Shown here: positions 1 through 9,973 of the stretch, one piece after another
Layout: every line of letters begins with the position of its first letter
Position numbering within the stretch: the stretch's first letter is position 1
Source: Microbacterium faecale
GTDB taxonomy: Bacteria > Actinomycetota > Actinomycetes > Actinomycetales > Microbacteriaceae
NCBI RefSeq assembly: GCF_014640975.1
Contig: NZ_BMHO01000002.1
Span: 186,001-250,000 of the forward strand
DNA: 64,000 bases
Direction of reading: 5' to 3'
Notes under the pieces: generated by a model
The model's database searches: none
Seen by the model: only the letters and a program-made list of their open reading frames with translations
Told to the model about the DNA's origin: nothing
Program-made: the position numbers and the translations under genes

Positions 1-75
1 GATATCTTCCTGCTCGGCCCGGGACAGGGCGGCACAGCCCACGCCGTCGCCAACCTCTGGGACGACGCCCAGTAA
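1..75 (+). CDS. 3' end of an unrecognised protein-coding gene
   Basis: The first 24 codons read open in frame 1 and end at TAA (73-75). The visible C-terminus contains LLGPGQGGTAHAVANLW. Codon use is typical of the window. The stop codon directly abuts the stop of the convergent phosphodiesterase gene. Too little is visible to name the product. Confidence 0.6.
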   Translation, partial: DIFLLGPGQGGTAHAVANLWDDAQ

Positions 76-1029
76 TCACTCTCGCGGGAACAGCTCGCGC
101 GCGAGATCGGGGTGGTCGGCGAACAGCGCCGTCGCGCCGACGTCGCGCAGTTCGCGCCATTCCTCGCGCCATCGGCCGTGCGCCGTGCGCCCACCTGGGC
201 CCCGGAAGCGGCGTTCGAGGAAGGCGTTCTCGGGGCGGCACGTCCAGGTGAACAGCTCGAGCCCCGCGTCGCGGACGCGGGCGGCAAGCTCGGCGCCGTT
301 CGCGGCGAGGAGGAGGTGCTTGTGCACGCTCACGCCGTCGACGGCGGGGGCGAGCACGGCGGGCGCGCCGAACTGGTCCCGATACGTCGGGGCGGCCCGT
401 CCGTCGCGTGCGATGCGATCGGCGGGCGATCCCGTGCGCTCGATGAGATAGACGTATCGTGCGCGGATCCCCTCCTCGCGCACGCGCTCGAGCGCGCTCT
501 GCTCAAAGGCCTCGATCACGAGCGCGGGATCGCCGTCCCACCCGCTTGCGCGTATGTCGCGCGCGACGAGAGCAGCCAGATCGATACCGATCGACGCGAA
601 GTACGTCGCGTGCTTGAGCTCGACGACCACGCCGACACCACCGTCGCGCGCGAGCGTGAGGACCTCCGGGAGCGCGAGGATCGGTTCGTCGTTATCGTGA
701 GCCGCGCTCGTGGGGCGAATCTCGGGGATCCGCTCGCGCGCTCGCAGCGTGCGCAGCTCGTCCCACGTGAAGTCGTCGGTGAACCAGCCGTCAGTGGTGC
801 GCCCGTCGATCACCTTGCGGGTGCGGCGGTCGGCATATTCCGGACGCGACGAAACGTCGGTGGTCGACGAGATGTCATTCTCGTGCCGCACGACGAGCAC
901 CCCGTCGCGCGTGGCCACGACATCCGGTTCGATCGCGTCGACACCCTGCGCGATCGCCAGCAGATAGGACCCGCGCGTGTGCTCCGGCAGGTGTCCGGGA
1001 GCACCTCGGTGGCCGATGATCGCGATCAT
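76..1029 (-). CDS. glycerophosphodiester phosphodiesterase
   Basis: This 317-residue protein belongs to the GDPD (GlpQ/UgpQ) family, which hydrolyses glycerophosphodiesters to glycerol-3-phosphate and an alcohol. The family signature is visible: the H7-R8 pair in IIGHRGAPGH, the metal-binding E34-P35-D36, and H49-E50 in VVRHE, followed by the VELKH strand in the middle. No signal peptide is seen, so the enzyme is probably cytoplasmic, as in UgpQ. The start at 1029 was chosen because the TIM-barrel begins immediately there, and a -10 hexamer TACGCT ends 6 bases upstream, fitting a leaderless mRNA. A longer open frame upstream has non-family sequence. The gene is convergent with the partial gene at 1-75. 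Confidence 0.93.
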   Translation of the reverse strand: MIAIIGHRGAPGHLPEHTRGSYLLAIAQGVDAIEPDVVATRDGVLVVRHENDISSTTDVSSRPEYADRRTRKVIDGRTTDGWFTDDFTWDELRTLRARERIPEIRPTSAAHDNDEPILALPEVLTLARDGGVGVVVELKHATYFASIGIDLAALVARDIRASGWDGDPALVIEAFEQSALERVREEGIRARYVYLIERTGSPADRIARDGRAAPTYRDQFGAPAVLAPAVDGVSVHKHLLLAANGAELAARVRDAGLELFTWTCRPENAFLERRFRGPGGRTAHGRWREEWRELRDVGATALFADHPDLARELFPRE

Positions 1030-1149
1030 CGCTCCAGCGTACGAGCGCGACGCGCGAATCCACCGGAATACAGCCGAGACATAGTAATTGGCGGATACGC
1101 TTGACGAATCGCGAAACGCGACCGGCAGATCAGGAGTGTGACCGCAGCA

Positions 1150-2049
1150 ATGGCCAGCACCGGATTCAATAACCCTTACTTCTCGAACGAGCGTGGCGCG
1201 TCCCAGGGCGCATACGCCACGCCGCTCGCTCCGCAGCCCGCGCAGGCGCCGTCCGCTGGCGAACAGGCCCACATCGAGGGCATGTACGCCGCCCCGTCCG
1301 CGGGAACGCCGCAGACGGGCCGCATGACGTACGAGGACACGATCGTCAAGACGGCGGTCCTGTTCGCGATCATGCTCGCCGTCGGCGCCGTGAGCTGGTT
1401 CATCACGCTCGGCGGCAACTTCTCCCCGATCGAGGCGCTGCGCACCGGCAACGTCAACCTGATCCCCGCGATCGTCGGCGCCATCGGCACGCTCGTCATC
1501 AGCCTCGTCTACGCCTTCGGGATGCGCCGCAAGATCGCTCCCGCTGGCCTCGCCGTGGCCTACGCCGTGGCGGAGGGACTCTTCGTCGGCGGCATCTCGG
1601 CGTTCTTCGAGATGGTCTGGCCGGGCATCGTCATGCAGGCGGCCCTCGCATCGATCGCCGTCATCGGCACGACGCTCGCCCTCTTCGCCAGCGGCAAGAT
1701 CCGCGCGTCCGCGAAGATGACCAAGATCGTGCTGATCGCGCTCGTCGGCTACGCCGTGTTCTCCCTGCTCAACATCGGCCTGATGATGTTCGGCGTGCTG
1801 CCCGGGGAGATGGCCTTCGGTCTGCGCTCGATGGAGGTCTTCGGCATCCCGCTCGGCCTGATCCTCGGCGTGGTCGTCGTGCTCATGGGCGCCTACATGC
1901 TCGTGCTCGACTTCGACGCGGTGCAGCGCGGCGTGCGCAATGGCGCCCCCGCGAAGCTGGCGTGGACCGCGGCGTTCGGCATCATGGCGACGGTCGTCTT
2001 CATCTACATCGAGATCCTGCGGATGCTCGCGATCATGCGCGGCGACTGA
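1150..2049 (+). CDS. Bax inhibitor-1/YccA family membrane protein
   Basis: The product (300 residues) starts with a polar tail rich in Ala, Pro and Gln that begins with ASTGFNNPYFSN, typical of actinobacterial members. Seven hydrophobic segments follow from about residue 65 to the end. The family is related to Bax inhibitor-1 and E. coli YccA/YbhL; its bacterial role is poorly defined (membrane quality control or ion leak have been proposed). A GTG at 1138 is an alternative start; the purine-rich CAGGAG at 1131-1136 is better spaced from ATG 1150. A strong terminator follows at once, so this is a single-gene transcript. Confidence 0.85.
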   Translation: MASTGFNNPYFSNERGASQGAYATPLAPQPAQAPSAGEQAHIEGMYAAPSAGTPQTGRMTYEDTIVKTAVLFAIMLAVGAVSWFITLGGNFSPIEALRTGNVNLIPAIVGAIGTLVISLVYAFGMRRKIAPAGLAVAYAVAEGLFVGGISAFFEMVWPGIVMQAALASIAVIGTTLALFASGKIRASAKMTKIVLIALVGYAVFSLLNIGLMMFGVLPGEMAFGLRSMEVFGIPLGLILGVVVVLMGAYMLVLDFDAVQRGVRNGAPAKLAWTAAFGIMATVVFIYIEILRMLAIMRGD

Positions 2050-2060
2050 GTCGCACCGTC

Positions 2061-2092
2061 AAAAAGGCCCGCTCTTCGGAGCGGGCCTTTTT
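2061..2092 (+). terminator. intrinsic terminator after the Bax inhibitor-like gene
   Basis: A perfect stem of AAAAAGGCCCGCTC against GAGCGGGCCTTTTT closes on a TTCG tetraloop and ends in a T-run. It starts 11 bases after the stop codon. Confidence 0.93.
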
Positions 2093-2107
2093 GCGCGCGA
2101 CGAAATG

Positions 2108-2168
2108 CGGAGATCTCACGAACCGCGGGCGGATCCGCAGATTCGGCCCGAGTTTCGTGAGATCTCCG
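2108..2168. repeat. hairpin element P1 (61 bp)
   Basis: Perfect 15-bp inverted arms (CGGAGATCTCACGAA at 2108-2122, its complement at 2154-2168) flank a 31-bp centre that contains the smaller palindrome GCGGATCCGC. There is no T-tract, and a normal terminator precedes it. In size it matches five other intergenic hairpins in this window. Because it lies 94 bp upstream of the ArsR-type gene it could also be a regulatory site. Confidence 0.7.
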
Positions 2169-2261
2169 AGTTACGTGACGTCGAAGGAGCCTCCCGCGCC
2201 GCGCGCGGGTTCTTACTCAAGCTGACTTGTAGAATTCCCATCTCGGGCTTACCGTCGCCGC

Positions 2262-2810
2262 ATGGCCTCCATCGACACCCTGCGCGTGTTCCTCCATCCG
2301 GACCGGCGCCGCATCATCGATCACCTCACGGCGCACGGCCCCTCTCGCGTCGGCGATATCGCGGCCACTCTCGGCCTGCAGGTCGGGAGCGTCAGTCATC
2401 ACCTCCGGATGCTGGAGCGCGAGGCCCTCGTCGAACGCGCCGCTGATCTGAGAACCGACGGCCGCACCAGTTGGTGGCGCAACGTCCCGAAGTCGGTCAG
2501 CTGGTCGGTCGACGACTTCGCCGAAGACGGATCCGCCCAGGCGGTCGCCCGCGACATGGAGCGCGCGAACATCCAGTACCAGGTCGATCGACTTGCCGAA
2601 TGGAAGCGCCGGGCGCCGCACGCACCCGAGGCGTGGCGACAGGCAGCCCACAGCTACGATTACGTTCTGCGCGCGACGCCGGAGGAGCTACTCGCCCTCG
2701 GCGACGCCATCGCCTCCACCATCCGCGCCTGGCGCGAGGGCATCGATGACGACGACGGCGCGGACCGCGCGGCCGTGCGCATGTTCCTCCACGCCTTCCC
2801 CCTACTGTGA
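2262..2810 (+). CDS. ArsR-family winged-helix transcriptional regulator
   Basis: The protein has 182 residues. Residues 1-75 form a winged helix-turn-helix of the ArsR type: a helix with HPDRRRIIDHLTAHGPSRVG, then the recognition helix near LGLQVGSVSHHLRMLE. The C-terminal half is helical and acidic, without a recognisable metal-binding cysteine motif, so a metal sensor role is not supported. An MFS exporter gene starts 87 bp downstream on the same strand, the usual arrangement for a repressor and the exporter it controls. A -10 hexamer TACCGT at 2250-2255 ends 6 bases before ATG, suggesting a leaderless transcript. Confidence 0.85.
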   Translation: MASIDTLRVFLHPDRRRIIDHLTAHGPSRVGDIAATLGLQVGSVSHHLRMLEREALVERAADLRTDGRTSWWRNVPKSVSWSVDDFAEDGSAQAVARDMERANIQYQVDRLAEWKRRAPHAPEAWRQAAHSYDYVLRATPEELLALGDAIASTIRAWREGIDDDDGADRAAVRMFLHAFPLL

Positions 2811-2896
2811 CGGCCCTGGGCGGTGCCACCGTCCGGTCGCCATGAATTTATACAAGAAGTCTTTTCGAATGCGCGCGGCGCGCTTAGCGTGCTCGT

Positions 2897-4087
2897 ATGA
2901 CTACCGTCGCTCCCCCGTTCCATCGCGATCGCGCCGTCCACGGCTGGATCCTCCTGAAGGCGATCTCCGATGCCGGCGACGCCGCTTGGATCCTCGCGAT
3001 CGCCTGGTCGGCCGTTACCGCTGCCTCTCCCGCGATCGCCGGACTCGTGATCACCGCAGGAACGATTCCGCGGGCCATCGCGCTGCTCGTCGGTGGGGTG
3101 CTGGCTGATCGCTGGGATCCACGGCTCCTCATGATCGCCACAACGGTCGCGCGCGTCGGCGTCCTCATCGCCACGCTGGTCGCCATCAACGTCTCCGGCG
3201 AGACGTTGCCGCTCCTGTTCGCCGTCGCGATCGCGTTCGGCATCTGCGACGCGATCTTCGAACCGTCCAGCACCTCGCTGACGCGGCAACTCGTCCGCGA
3301 GGAGGACTTCGCGGCGATCGCGGGCGTCGGCCAGACGGCGTCGCGGATCGGGCACATGCTCGGCGCGGCGTCCGGCGGAGTCCTCGTGGCGTGGGGCGGC
3401 CTCGCCGCCGCCGCGGCCGCGAACGCCGTCGCCTACGTCGGCGTGATCGTCTACCTCGTCTTCGTCCTGCGCGCGAGGTATCCCCGCACTCCGGCACCGC
3501 CCGAGCCGATGCTTCGCGCGATCGCTGGCGGCTTCCGCTACCTCCGGCGTGACGAACTGGCGCGCACGCTCGTGCTGTCGCTGCTCGGGCTCAACCTCTG
3601 CGTCTCGCCCGCGATGAGCGTCGGGCTCGCGCTGCTCGTGAAGTACATGGGAGCCGGATCCGCCACCCTCGGCGCTCTCGAGGCGACATTCGGCGTCGGC
3701 GCGATGGTGGGCGCGCTCGTCTTCGTACGGTTCAAGCCCACGCGCCCCGCGCTCGTCGGCTTCGTGCTGCTCGTCGTCCAGGGTCTCGCCGTCGCGTCCT
3801 TCGCCATCGGAATCGTTCCGGCCGCCTTCGCGACGTGCGCCGTGATCGGACTGACCGCGGGTGCCGCATCGACGCTCCTCGCCGCCCTGTTCATGCGCAC
3901 GATCGCCGCCGACGGGATCGGTCGCGTCGTCTCGATCCAGAAACTCGGCGACGATGGCCTCATGCCGGCCGCGACGGCCGCGTTCGGAGCGATCGCCGCG
4001 ACCTCGCTGCCGGTGACGTTCGTGCTGTTCGGTGGCGCGATGTCGGTCTACATGGCGACGACCGCGCTCCGCTGGCGCCGCCGCTGA
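2897..4087 (+). CDS. MFS transporter (EntS-like exporter)
   Basis: This is a 396-residue major facilitator with about twelve membrane segments. It resembles the MFS_3/EntS branch, which exports siderophores or drugs. The short loop VLADRWDPRLLM between segments 2 and 3 is the family's GxxxDRxGRR-type motif in altered form. Its substrate cannot be read from sequence. The partner regulator lies directly upstream. A -10 hexamer TAGCGT at 2885-2890 ends 6 bases before ATG, so the gene probably has its own leaderless promoter in addition to readthrough. Confidence 0.85.
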   Translation: MTTVAPPFHRDRAVHGWILLKAISDAGDAAWILAIAWSAVTAASPAIAGLVITAGTIPRAIALLVGGVLADRWDPRLLMIATTVARVGVLIATLVAINVSGETLPLLFAVAIAFGICDAIFEPSSTSLTRQLVREEDFAAIAGVGQTASRIGHMLGAASGGVLVAWGGLAAAAAANAVAYVGVIVYLVFVLRARYPRTPAPPEPMLRAIAGGFRYLRRDELARTLVLSLLGLNLCVSPAMSVGLALLVKYMGAGSATLGALEATFGVGAMVGALVFVRFKPTRPALVGFVLLVVQGLAVASFAIGIVPAAFATCAVIGLTAGAASTLLAALFMRTIAADGIGRVVSIQKLGDDGLMPAATAAFGAIAATSLPVTFVLFGGAMSVYMATTALRWRRR

Positions 4088-4101
4088 CCGCGATCCCCGC
4101 C

Positions 4102-4156
4102 CATATGACGCAAATGCACCTTCCCGCCGGGGCGGAAGGTGCATTTGCGTCATATG
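4102..4156. repeat. hairpin element P2 (55 bp) between convergent genes
   Basis: Perfect 23-bp inverted arms (4102-4124 and 4134-4156) with a 9-base loop lie between the MFS gene and guaA, which converge here. The inner part of the arm, CGCAAATGCACCTTC, is almost the same as in P3 and P4 (CGCAAAAGCACC). The arm end is CATATG. There is no T-run, but the hairpin could still end both transcripts. Confidence 0.85.
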
Positions 4157-4172
4157 GAGCGTCGGGTGGGAG

Positions 4173-5750
4173 CTACTCCCACTCGATGGTCGCGGGCGGC
4201 TTCGACGTGACGTCCAGGGTGACGCGGTTGATCTCGGCGACCTCGTTTGTGATGCGGTTCGAGATGCGCGCCAGCACGTCGTACGGCAGTCGCGTCCAGT
4301 CGGCGGTCATCGCGTCCTCGCTCGAGACGGGGCGCAGCACGACGGGGTGACCGTAGGTGCGCCCGTCACCCTGCACGCCGACGCTCCGGACGTCCGCCAG
4401 CAGCACCACGGGGCACTGCCAGATCTCGCCGTCGAGGCCCGCTGCGGTCAGCTCGGCCCGCGCGATCGCGTCAGCGTCACGGAGAATCTCGAGCCGCTCG
4501 CGCGTCACCTCGCCGATGATGCGGATCCCGAGCCCGGGGCCCGGGAAGGGCTGACGGCCCACGATCGCCTCGGGGAGACCGAGCTCGCGCCCGATCTCGC
4601 GCACCTCGTCCTTGAACAGGGTGCGCAGCGGCTCGATGAGGTCGAAATCGAGGTCGTCGGGAAGCCCGCCGACGTTGTGGTGGCTCTTGATGTTCGCGGT
4701 GCCGGCTCCGCCGCCGGACTCGACGACGTCCGGGTACAGGGTGCCCTGCACGAGGAACTTGACGGGCTCACCCTCGGCCTTCGCCTCAGCCACGAGATCG
4801 CGCTGGGCCTGCTCGAACGCGCGGATGAACTCACGACCGATGGTCTTGCGCTTGGTCTCCGGATCCGTGATGCCGGCGAGGTGGCCGAGGAATGTGTCGG
4901 CGGCATCGACGGTGACGAGTCTGACGCCGGTCGATGCGACGTAGTCGTTCTCGACCTGCTCGCGCTCGCCCTTGCGGAGGAGACCATGGTCGACGAACAC
5001 CGCCGTGAGCTGGTCGCCGATCGCGCGGTGCACGAGTGCGGTCGACACCGCGGAGTCGACGCCGCCCGATAGGGCGGAGATGACGCGCGCGGACCCGACC
5101 TGCTCGCGGATCCTCGCGACCTGTTCGTCGATGACGGATTCGCTGTTCCAGCTCGCGGGGAGGCCGACGGCCTTGTGGAGGAAGTTCTCGATGATCCGCT
5201 GCCCGTGGTCGGAGTGTTTGACCTCAGGGTGCCACTGCACGCCATAGAAGCAGGTGTCGGCGTTACCGAACGCCGCGACCGGCGTGGCCTCAGTCTGCGC
5301 GAGCACCTCGAAGCCGTCCGGCGCGGTCACGACGGCGTCGCCGTGGCTCATCCACACGGTCTGCGCGGCCGGGGTGCCGGCGAGCAGCACGCCGCCGTCT
5401 CCGGCGAGCGTCGCGTCGGTCGCCCCGTACTCGCGCTGTCCGGTCTCGGCGACCTCGCCACCGAGCGCCTTCGCCATCACCTGGAAGCCGTAGCAGATGC
5501 CGAGCGTCGGGATCCCGAGGTCGAACACGCTCGTGTCGAACTCCGGTGCCCCCTCGGCATACACCGAGCGCGGTCCACCCGAGAGGATGATCGCGACGGG
5601 GTTCTTCTGTCGGACCTCGTCGGGCGTGATGCTGTGCGGCACGAGCTCGCTGAACACACCCGCTTCGCGCACGCGACGTGCGATCAATTGGGCGTACTGT
5701 GCGCCGAAATCGACGACGAGAACCGGGCGCTGGGCGGTGTCGGTGCTCAC
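4173..5750 (-). CDS. guaA: GMP synthase (glutamine-hydrolysing)
   Basis: GuaA amidates XMP to GMP using ATP and glutamine, the last step of de novo GMP synthesis in the cytosol. The 525 residues hold a class I glutamine amidotransferase domain with the nucleophile C86 in GICYGFQ and the partners H174 and E176 in QWHPEV, an ATP pyrophosphatase domain with the P-loop SGGVDS at about 228-233, and the C-terminal dimerisation domain ending in KPPATIEWE. Length and all motifs are normal. It starts with GTG, overlapping the TGA of the upstream DUF3817 gene by four bases, so translation is probably coupled. It is the last gene of the guaB-guaB3-SURF1-DUF3817-guaA operon. Confidence 0.98.
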   Translation of the reverse strand: MSTDTAQRPVLVVDFGAQYAQLIARRVREAGVFSELVPHSITPDEVRQKNPVAIILSGGPRSVYAEGAPEFDTSVFDLGIPTLGICYGFQVMAKALGGEVAETGQREYGATDATLAGDGGVLLAGTPAAQTVWMSHGDAVVTAPDGFEVLAQTEATPVAAFGNADTCFYGVQWHPEVKHSDHGQRIIENFLHKAVGLPASWNSESVIDEQVARIREQVGSARVISALSGGVDSAVSTALVHRAIGDQLTAVFVDHGLLRKGEREQVENDYVASTGVRLVTVDAADTFLGHLAGITDPETKRKTIGREFIRAFEQAQRDLVAEAKAEGEPVKFLVQGTLYPDVVESGGGAGTANIKSHHNVGGLPDDLDFDLIEPLRTLFKDEVREIGRELGLPEAIVGRQPFPGPGLGIRIIGEVTRERLEILRDADAIARAELTAAGLDGEIWQCPVVLLADVRSVGVQGDGRTYGHPVVLRPVSSEDAMTADWTRLPYDVLARISNRITNEVAEINRVTLDVTSKPPATIEWE

Positions 5751-6301
5751 GGGGTGGGCTCCTCGGAAGGGGTGGTGGGGGTCGATACGGACGCGCCGAG
5801 TTTCGCCGCGCGCTTCTCGGCGGCGCGCTCTTCGCGGCCGGCGAGGTAGTCCTTCACCTCACGGGCGACGATGGACTCCATGATGAACGACAGGAGCGGA
5901 ACGACGCCGCCGCCGGCGAGCGCGAGAAAGCGCCCGAAGCGCCAGCGCATGAGGCTCCACAGCCAGAAGATGCTCGCGAGGTAGACGACGTAGAACCAGC
6001 CGTGCACGATGAGGATGCCGAGCGAGAGGTTCAGCCCGTCACCGGTCGAGACGATCTCGCAGCCGCCGGCGCCCATCGCGAACTGCGAGTACCAGAGGCA
6101 GTCGCCGGCGGGAATCACGGGGGCGAACCACAGGAAGCCGCCGGATCCGCCCAGGTAGAGCTCAAGGTGCAGGGGCGTGTACTTCAGCACCATCTCGGCG
6201 ACGAGCAGCAGCAGGCCGATGCCCGTGACGACGCTCGTGATCTGGTAGAAGCGCAGCGCCCGACGGATCTTCGGGAAGGTCGAGAGCCGGGGCTGAGGCA
6301 T
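5747..6301 (-). CDS. DUF3817 integral membrane protein
   Basis: This 184-residue membrane protein has three to four hydrophobic segments and a charged tail rich in Glu, Arg and Ala. The DUF3817 region includes [17 protein letters not shown] near the N-terminus and [16 protein letters not shown] in the middle. The function of the family is unknown. The start at 6301 (ATG) leaves MPQPRLSTF as N-terminus; an in-frame ATG further upstream would add 19 residues without family support. It sits between the SURF1 gene and guaA. Confidence 0.85.
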   Translation of the reverse strand: MPQPRLSTFPKIRRALRFYQITSVVTGIGLLLLVAEMVLKYTPLHLELYLGGSGGFLWFAPVIPAGDCLWYSQFAMGAGGCEIVSTGDGLNLSLGILIVHGWFYVVYLASIFWLWSLMRWRFGRFLALAGGGVVPLLSFIMESIVAREVKDYLAGREERAAEKRAAKLGASVSTPTTPSEEPTP

Positions 6302-6347
6302 GAGATCAATCCTACGCGGCGGATCCTGAGCGATCGGACGAGGCGCC

Positions 6348-7193
6348 TCAGCGCTCATCGTCGAGATCGTCCGGGTCGATGCCGGCGAGTTCCTCGAGTT
6401 CGCGCTCCCACGCGTCCTTCGCGAGGCGGTACCAGAGGTAGAACGAGAACGCCGCGAACAGAGCCCACTCGACGGCGTAGAACACGTTGAGCCAGTTGAG
6501 CGTCGACTCGTGCGTCGGCGCCGTCGCGATGATCTCCTCGAGCCCGGCGTCGGCGAGCTGCGCGGTCGGATCCGTGGTGGCCAGGAACTGCCGATAGACG
6601 TCGCCGTCCACGTCGGTCCACTGGCCGAGGTGCGCCGCTGGCGACATGCGGATCATCTCGTACGGATCGTCCCCCGGTGCGGGCACCGGGCCCTCGTCGG
6701 CGATCAGTCGGCCGCTGAGCTCGCGCGGCTCATCATCGGCGGTTGCCGACAGGACCTCGATCGCGTCCTGGGCGGCCGCACGGTCCGGCGCCCAGCCGAT
6801 CGCCGTGGCGAGCGCCGCCCCCTCGTCGGTCACGAAACGGCCCGTCACCCAGACGCCCTCGACTCCGTCGTTCATCCGCTGCGACACGGTGAGGAAGTTG
6901 TCGGGATCCCACGTGCCGGTCACGTCGATCCGCTGGCCCACGAGCGGCCCCGGCAGATAGTCGCCGGGCTCGACCACCTCGGAGATGGGCAGGACTTCTT
7001 CCGTCGCCCCTTCAGGGACGACCTCGGGTGCGAGCGCACGAGAGAGCTGCCACTGCAGCAGCCACGCGAAGATTCCCGCGACGACGAGACACACGAGGAG
7101 CATGCCGATCCACCGCGGGCGAAGCATGACCTCGCGCAGCGTCGGGGGGAACTCCTCGAGGTCCGGATCCTCGGCGGGTGCCTGATCGATCAT
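6348..7193 (-). CDS. SURF1 family cytochrome oxidase assembly protein
   Basis: The 281 residues show the SURF1 architecture: a hydrophobic segment at about residues 27-47, a large extracytoplasmic domain with IDVTGTWDPDNF and WVTGRFV, and a second membrane segment at about 235-260 ending in FYLWYRLAKD. SURF1/Shy1 proteins help insert haem a in cytochrome c oxidase. The ATG overlaps the TGA of guaB3 by four bases, so it is translated with the guanine operon although it has no role in purine synthesis. Confidence 0.9.
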   Translation of the reverse strand: MIDQAPAEDPDLEEFPPTLREVMLRPRWIGMLLVCLVVAGIFAWLLQWQLSRALAPEVVPEGATEEVLPISEVVEPGDYLPGPLVGQRIDVTGTWDPDNFLTVSQRMNDGVEGVWVTGRFVTDEGAALATAIGWAPDRAAAQDAIEVLSATADDEPRELSGRLIADEGPVPAPGDDPYEMIRMSPAAHLGQWTDVDGDVYRQFLATTDPTAQLADAGLEEIIATAPTHESTLNWLNVFYAVEWALFAAFSFYLWYRLAKDAWERELEELAGIDPDDLDDER

Positions 7194-8308
7194 TCGTATG
7201 GCGAGACCACGACCTCGACCCGCTGGAACTCCTTGAGATCGGAGTAGCCAGTGGTCGCCATCGACTTGCGCAATGCGCCGATGAGGTTCGTCGTGCCGTC
7301 GGCCGCCTGGGCCGGGCCGTACAGGACCTCCTCGAGCGTGGCCGTCTGGTCGACCGCCACGCGTCGTCCGCGCGGCAGCGTCGCGTGATGCGCCTCCTGA
7401 CCCCAGTGGAAGCCGCGGCCGGGCGCATCGGTCGCACGTGCGAGAGAAACGCCGAGCATCACGGCGTCGGCGCCCATCGCGATCGCCCGAACGATGTCGC
7501 CGGATGTGCCCACGCCGCCATCGGCGATCACGTGCACGTAGCGTCCGCCCGACTCATCCATGTAGTCACGGCGCGCGCCCGCAACGTCGGCGACCGCAGT
7601 CGCCATGGGCGCGTGAATGCCGAGCGTCGTGCGCGTGGTGGAGGCGGCACCGCCGCCGAAGCCGACGAGCACCCCCGCGGCTCCCGTGCGCATGAGATGC
7701 AGGGCGGCGCGGTACGTGGAGGCTCCGCCGACGATGACCGGGACGTCGAGGTCGTAGATGAACTGCTTCAGATTGAGCGGTTCGTCGCTCGACGAGACGT
7801 GCTCAGCCGACACCGTGGTGCCGCGGATCACGAACAGGTCGACGCCCGCTCCGACCACCGTCTCGTAGTGCTCGGCCGTGCGCTGCGGCGACAGAGCGCC
7901 CGCCACGACGACGCCCGCGTCGCGGATCTCCGCGATGCGCTGGGTGATGAGGTGCGGCTTGATCGGCTCGGCGTACAGCGCCTGCATGCGCTTGGTCGCG
8001 GATTCGGCCGGCAGCGACGCGATCTCGGCGAGCATCGGGTCGGGATCCTCGTACCGCGTCCACAGCCCCTCGAGGTCGAGCACGCCGACGGCGCCCATGC
8101 GTCCGAGGGCGATGGCGGTCGACGGACTCACGACGGAGTCCATCGGCGCTCCGAGGATCGGGGTGTCGAAGGTGAAGGCGTCGATCGTCCACGCCGTCGA
8201 CACATCGCCGGGGCTGCGCGTGCGGCGCGAGGGCACGACCGCGATGTCGTCGAACGTGTACGCTCGCCTGCCGCGCTTGCCGCGGCCGAGCTCGATCTCC
8301 ATACTCAT
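7190..8308 (-). CDS. guaB3: GuaB3 family IMP dehydrogenase-related protein
   Basis: The 372-residue protein is an IMPDH/GMP reductase-like TIM barrel without CBS domains. It keeps the N-terminal FDDIAVVPSRRTRSPGDV, the GAPMDSVVSP segment and YVHVIADGGV. The loop that carries the catalytic cysteine in true IMPDH (GSICTTR) reads GFGGGAASTTRTTLGI here, with no cysteine. Cyanobacterial GuaB3 proteins have been reported as GMP reductases, but those carry the cysteine, so the activity of this one is open. It lies 14 bp after guaB and overlaps the SURF1 gene by four bases. Confidence 0.93.
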   Translation of the reverse strand: MSMEIELGRGKRGRRAYTFDDIAVVPSRRTRSPGDVSTAWTIDAFTFDTPILGAPMDSVVSPSTAIALGRMGAVGVLDLEGLWTRYEDPDPMLAEIASLPAESATKRMQALYAEPIKPHLITQRIAEIRDAGVVVAGALSPQRTAEHYETVVGAGVDLFVIRGTTVSAEHVSSSDEPLNLKQFIYDLDVPVIVGGASTYRAALHLMRTGAAGVLVGFGGGAASTTRTTLGIHAPMATAVADVAGARRDYMDESGGRYVHVIADGGVGTSGDIVRAIAMGADAVMLGVSLARATDAPGRGFHWGQEAHHATLPRGRRVAVDQTATLEEVLYGPAQAADGTTNLIGALRKSMATTGYSDLKEFQRVEVVVSPYE

Positions 8309-8322
8309 CGGCTCTTCCTCCG

Positions 8323-9864
<1,542 letters not shown>

Positions 9865-9908
9865 CTATGGCGTTCCACCTGGGCGAGCGCCGCGCTGCCC
9901 TACGAACA

Positions 9909-9963
9909 GGGTCGCCACACTTTGCAGGCGCGCGGGGTGCGTACCTGCATTCTTTGGCGACCC
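9909..9963. repeat. imperfect hairpin element P6 (55 bp)
   Basis: A perfect outer 9-bp pair (GGGTCGCCA at 9909-9917 against TGGCGACCC at 9955-9963) and an inner TGCAGG/CCTGCA pair enclose a short centre. It lies between the start of guaB and the end of the methyltransferase gene. Its size equals the other hairpins, but it is less perfect. Confidence 0.5.
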
Positions 9964-9973
9964 AATGGCGGGG

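Noticed and set aside
2660..4153. Long minus-strand open frame opposite the MFS gene
   Set aside because: Composition is Arg/Asp/Glu-rich and low in hydrophobic residues, as expected for the complement of a membrane protein gene.
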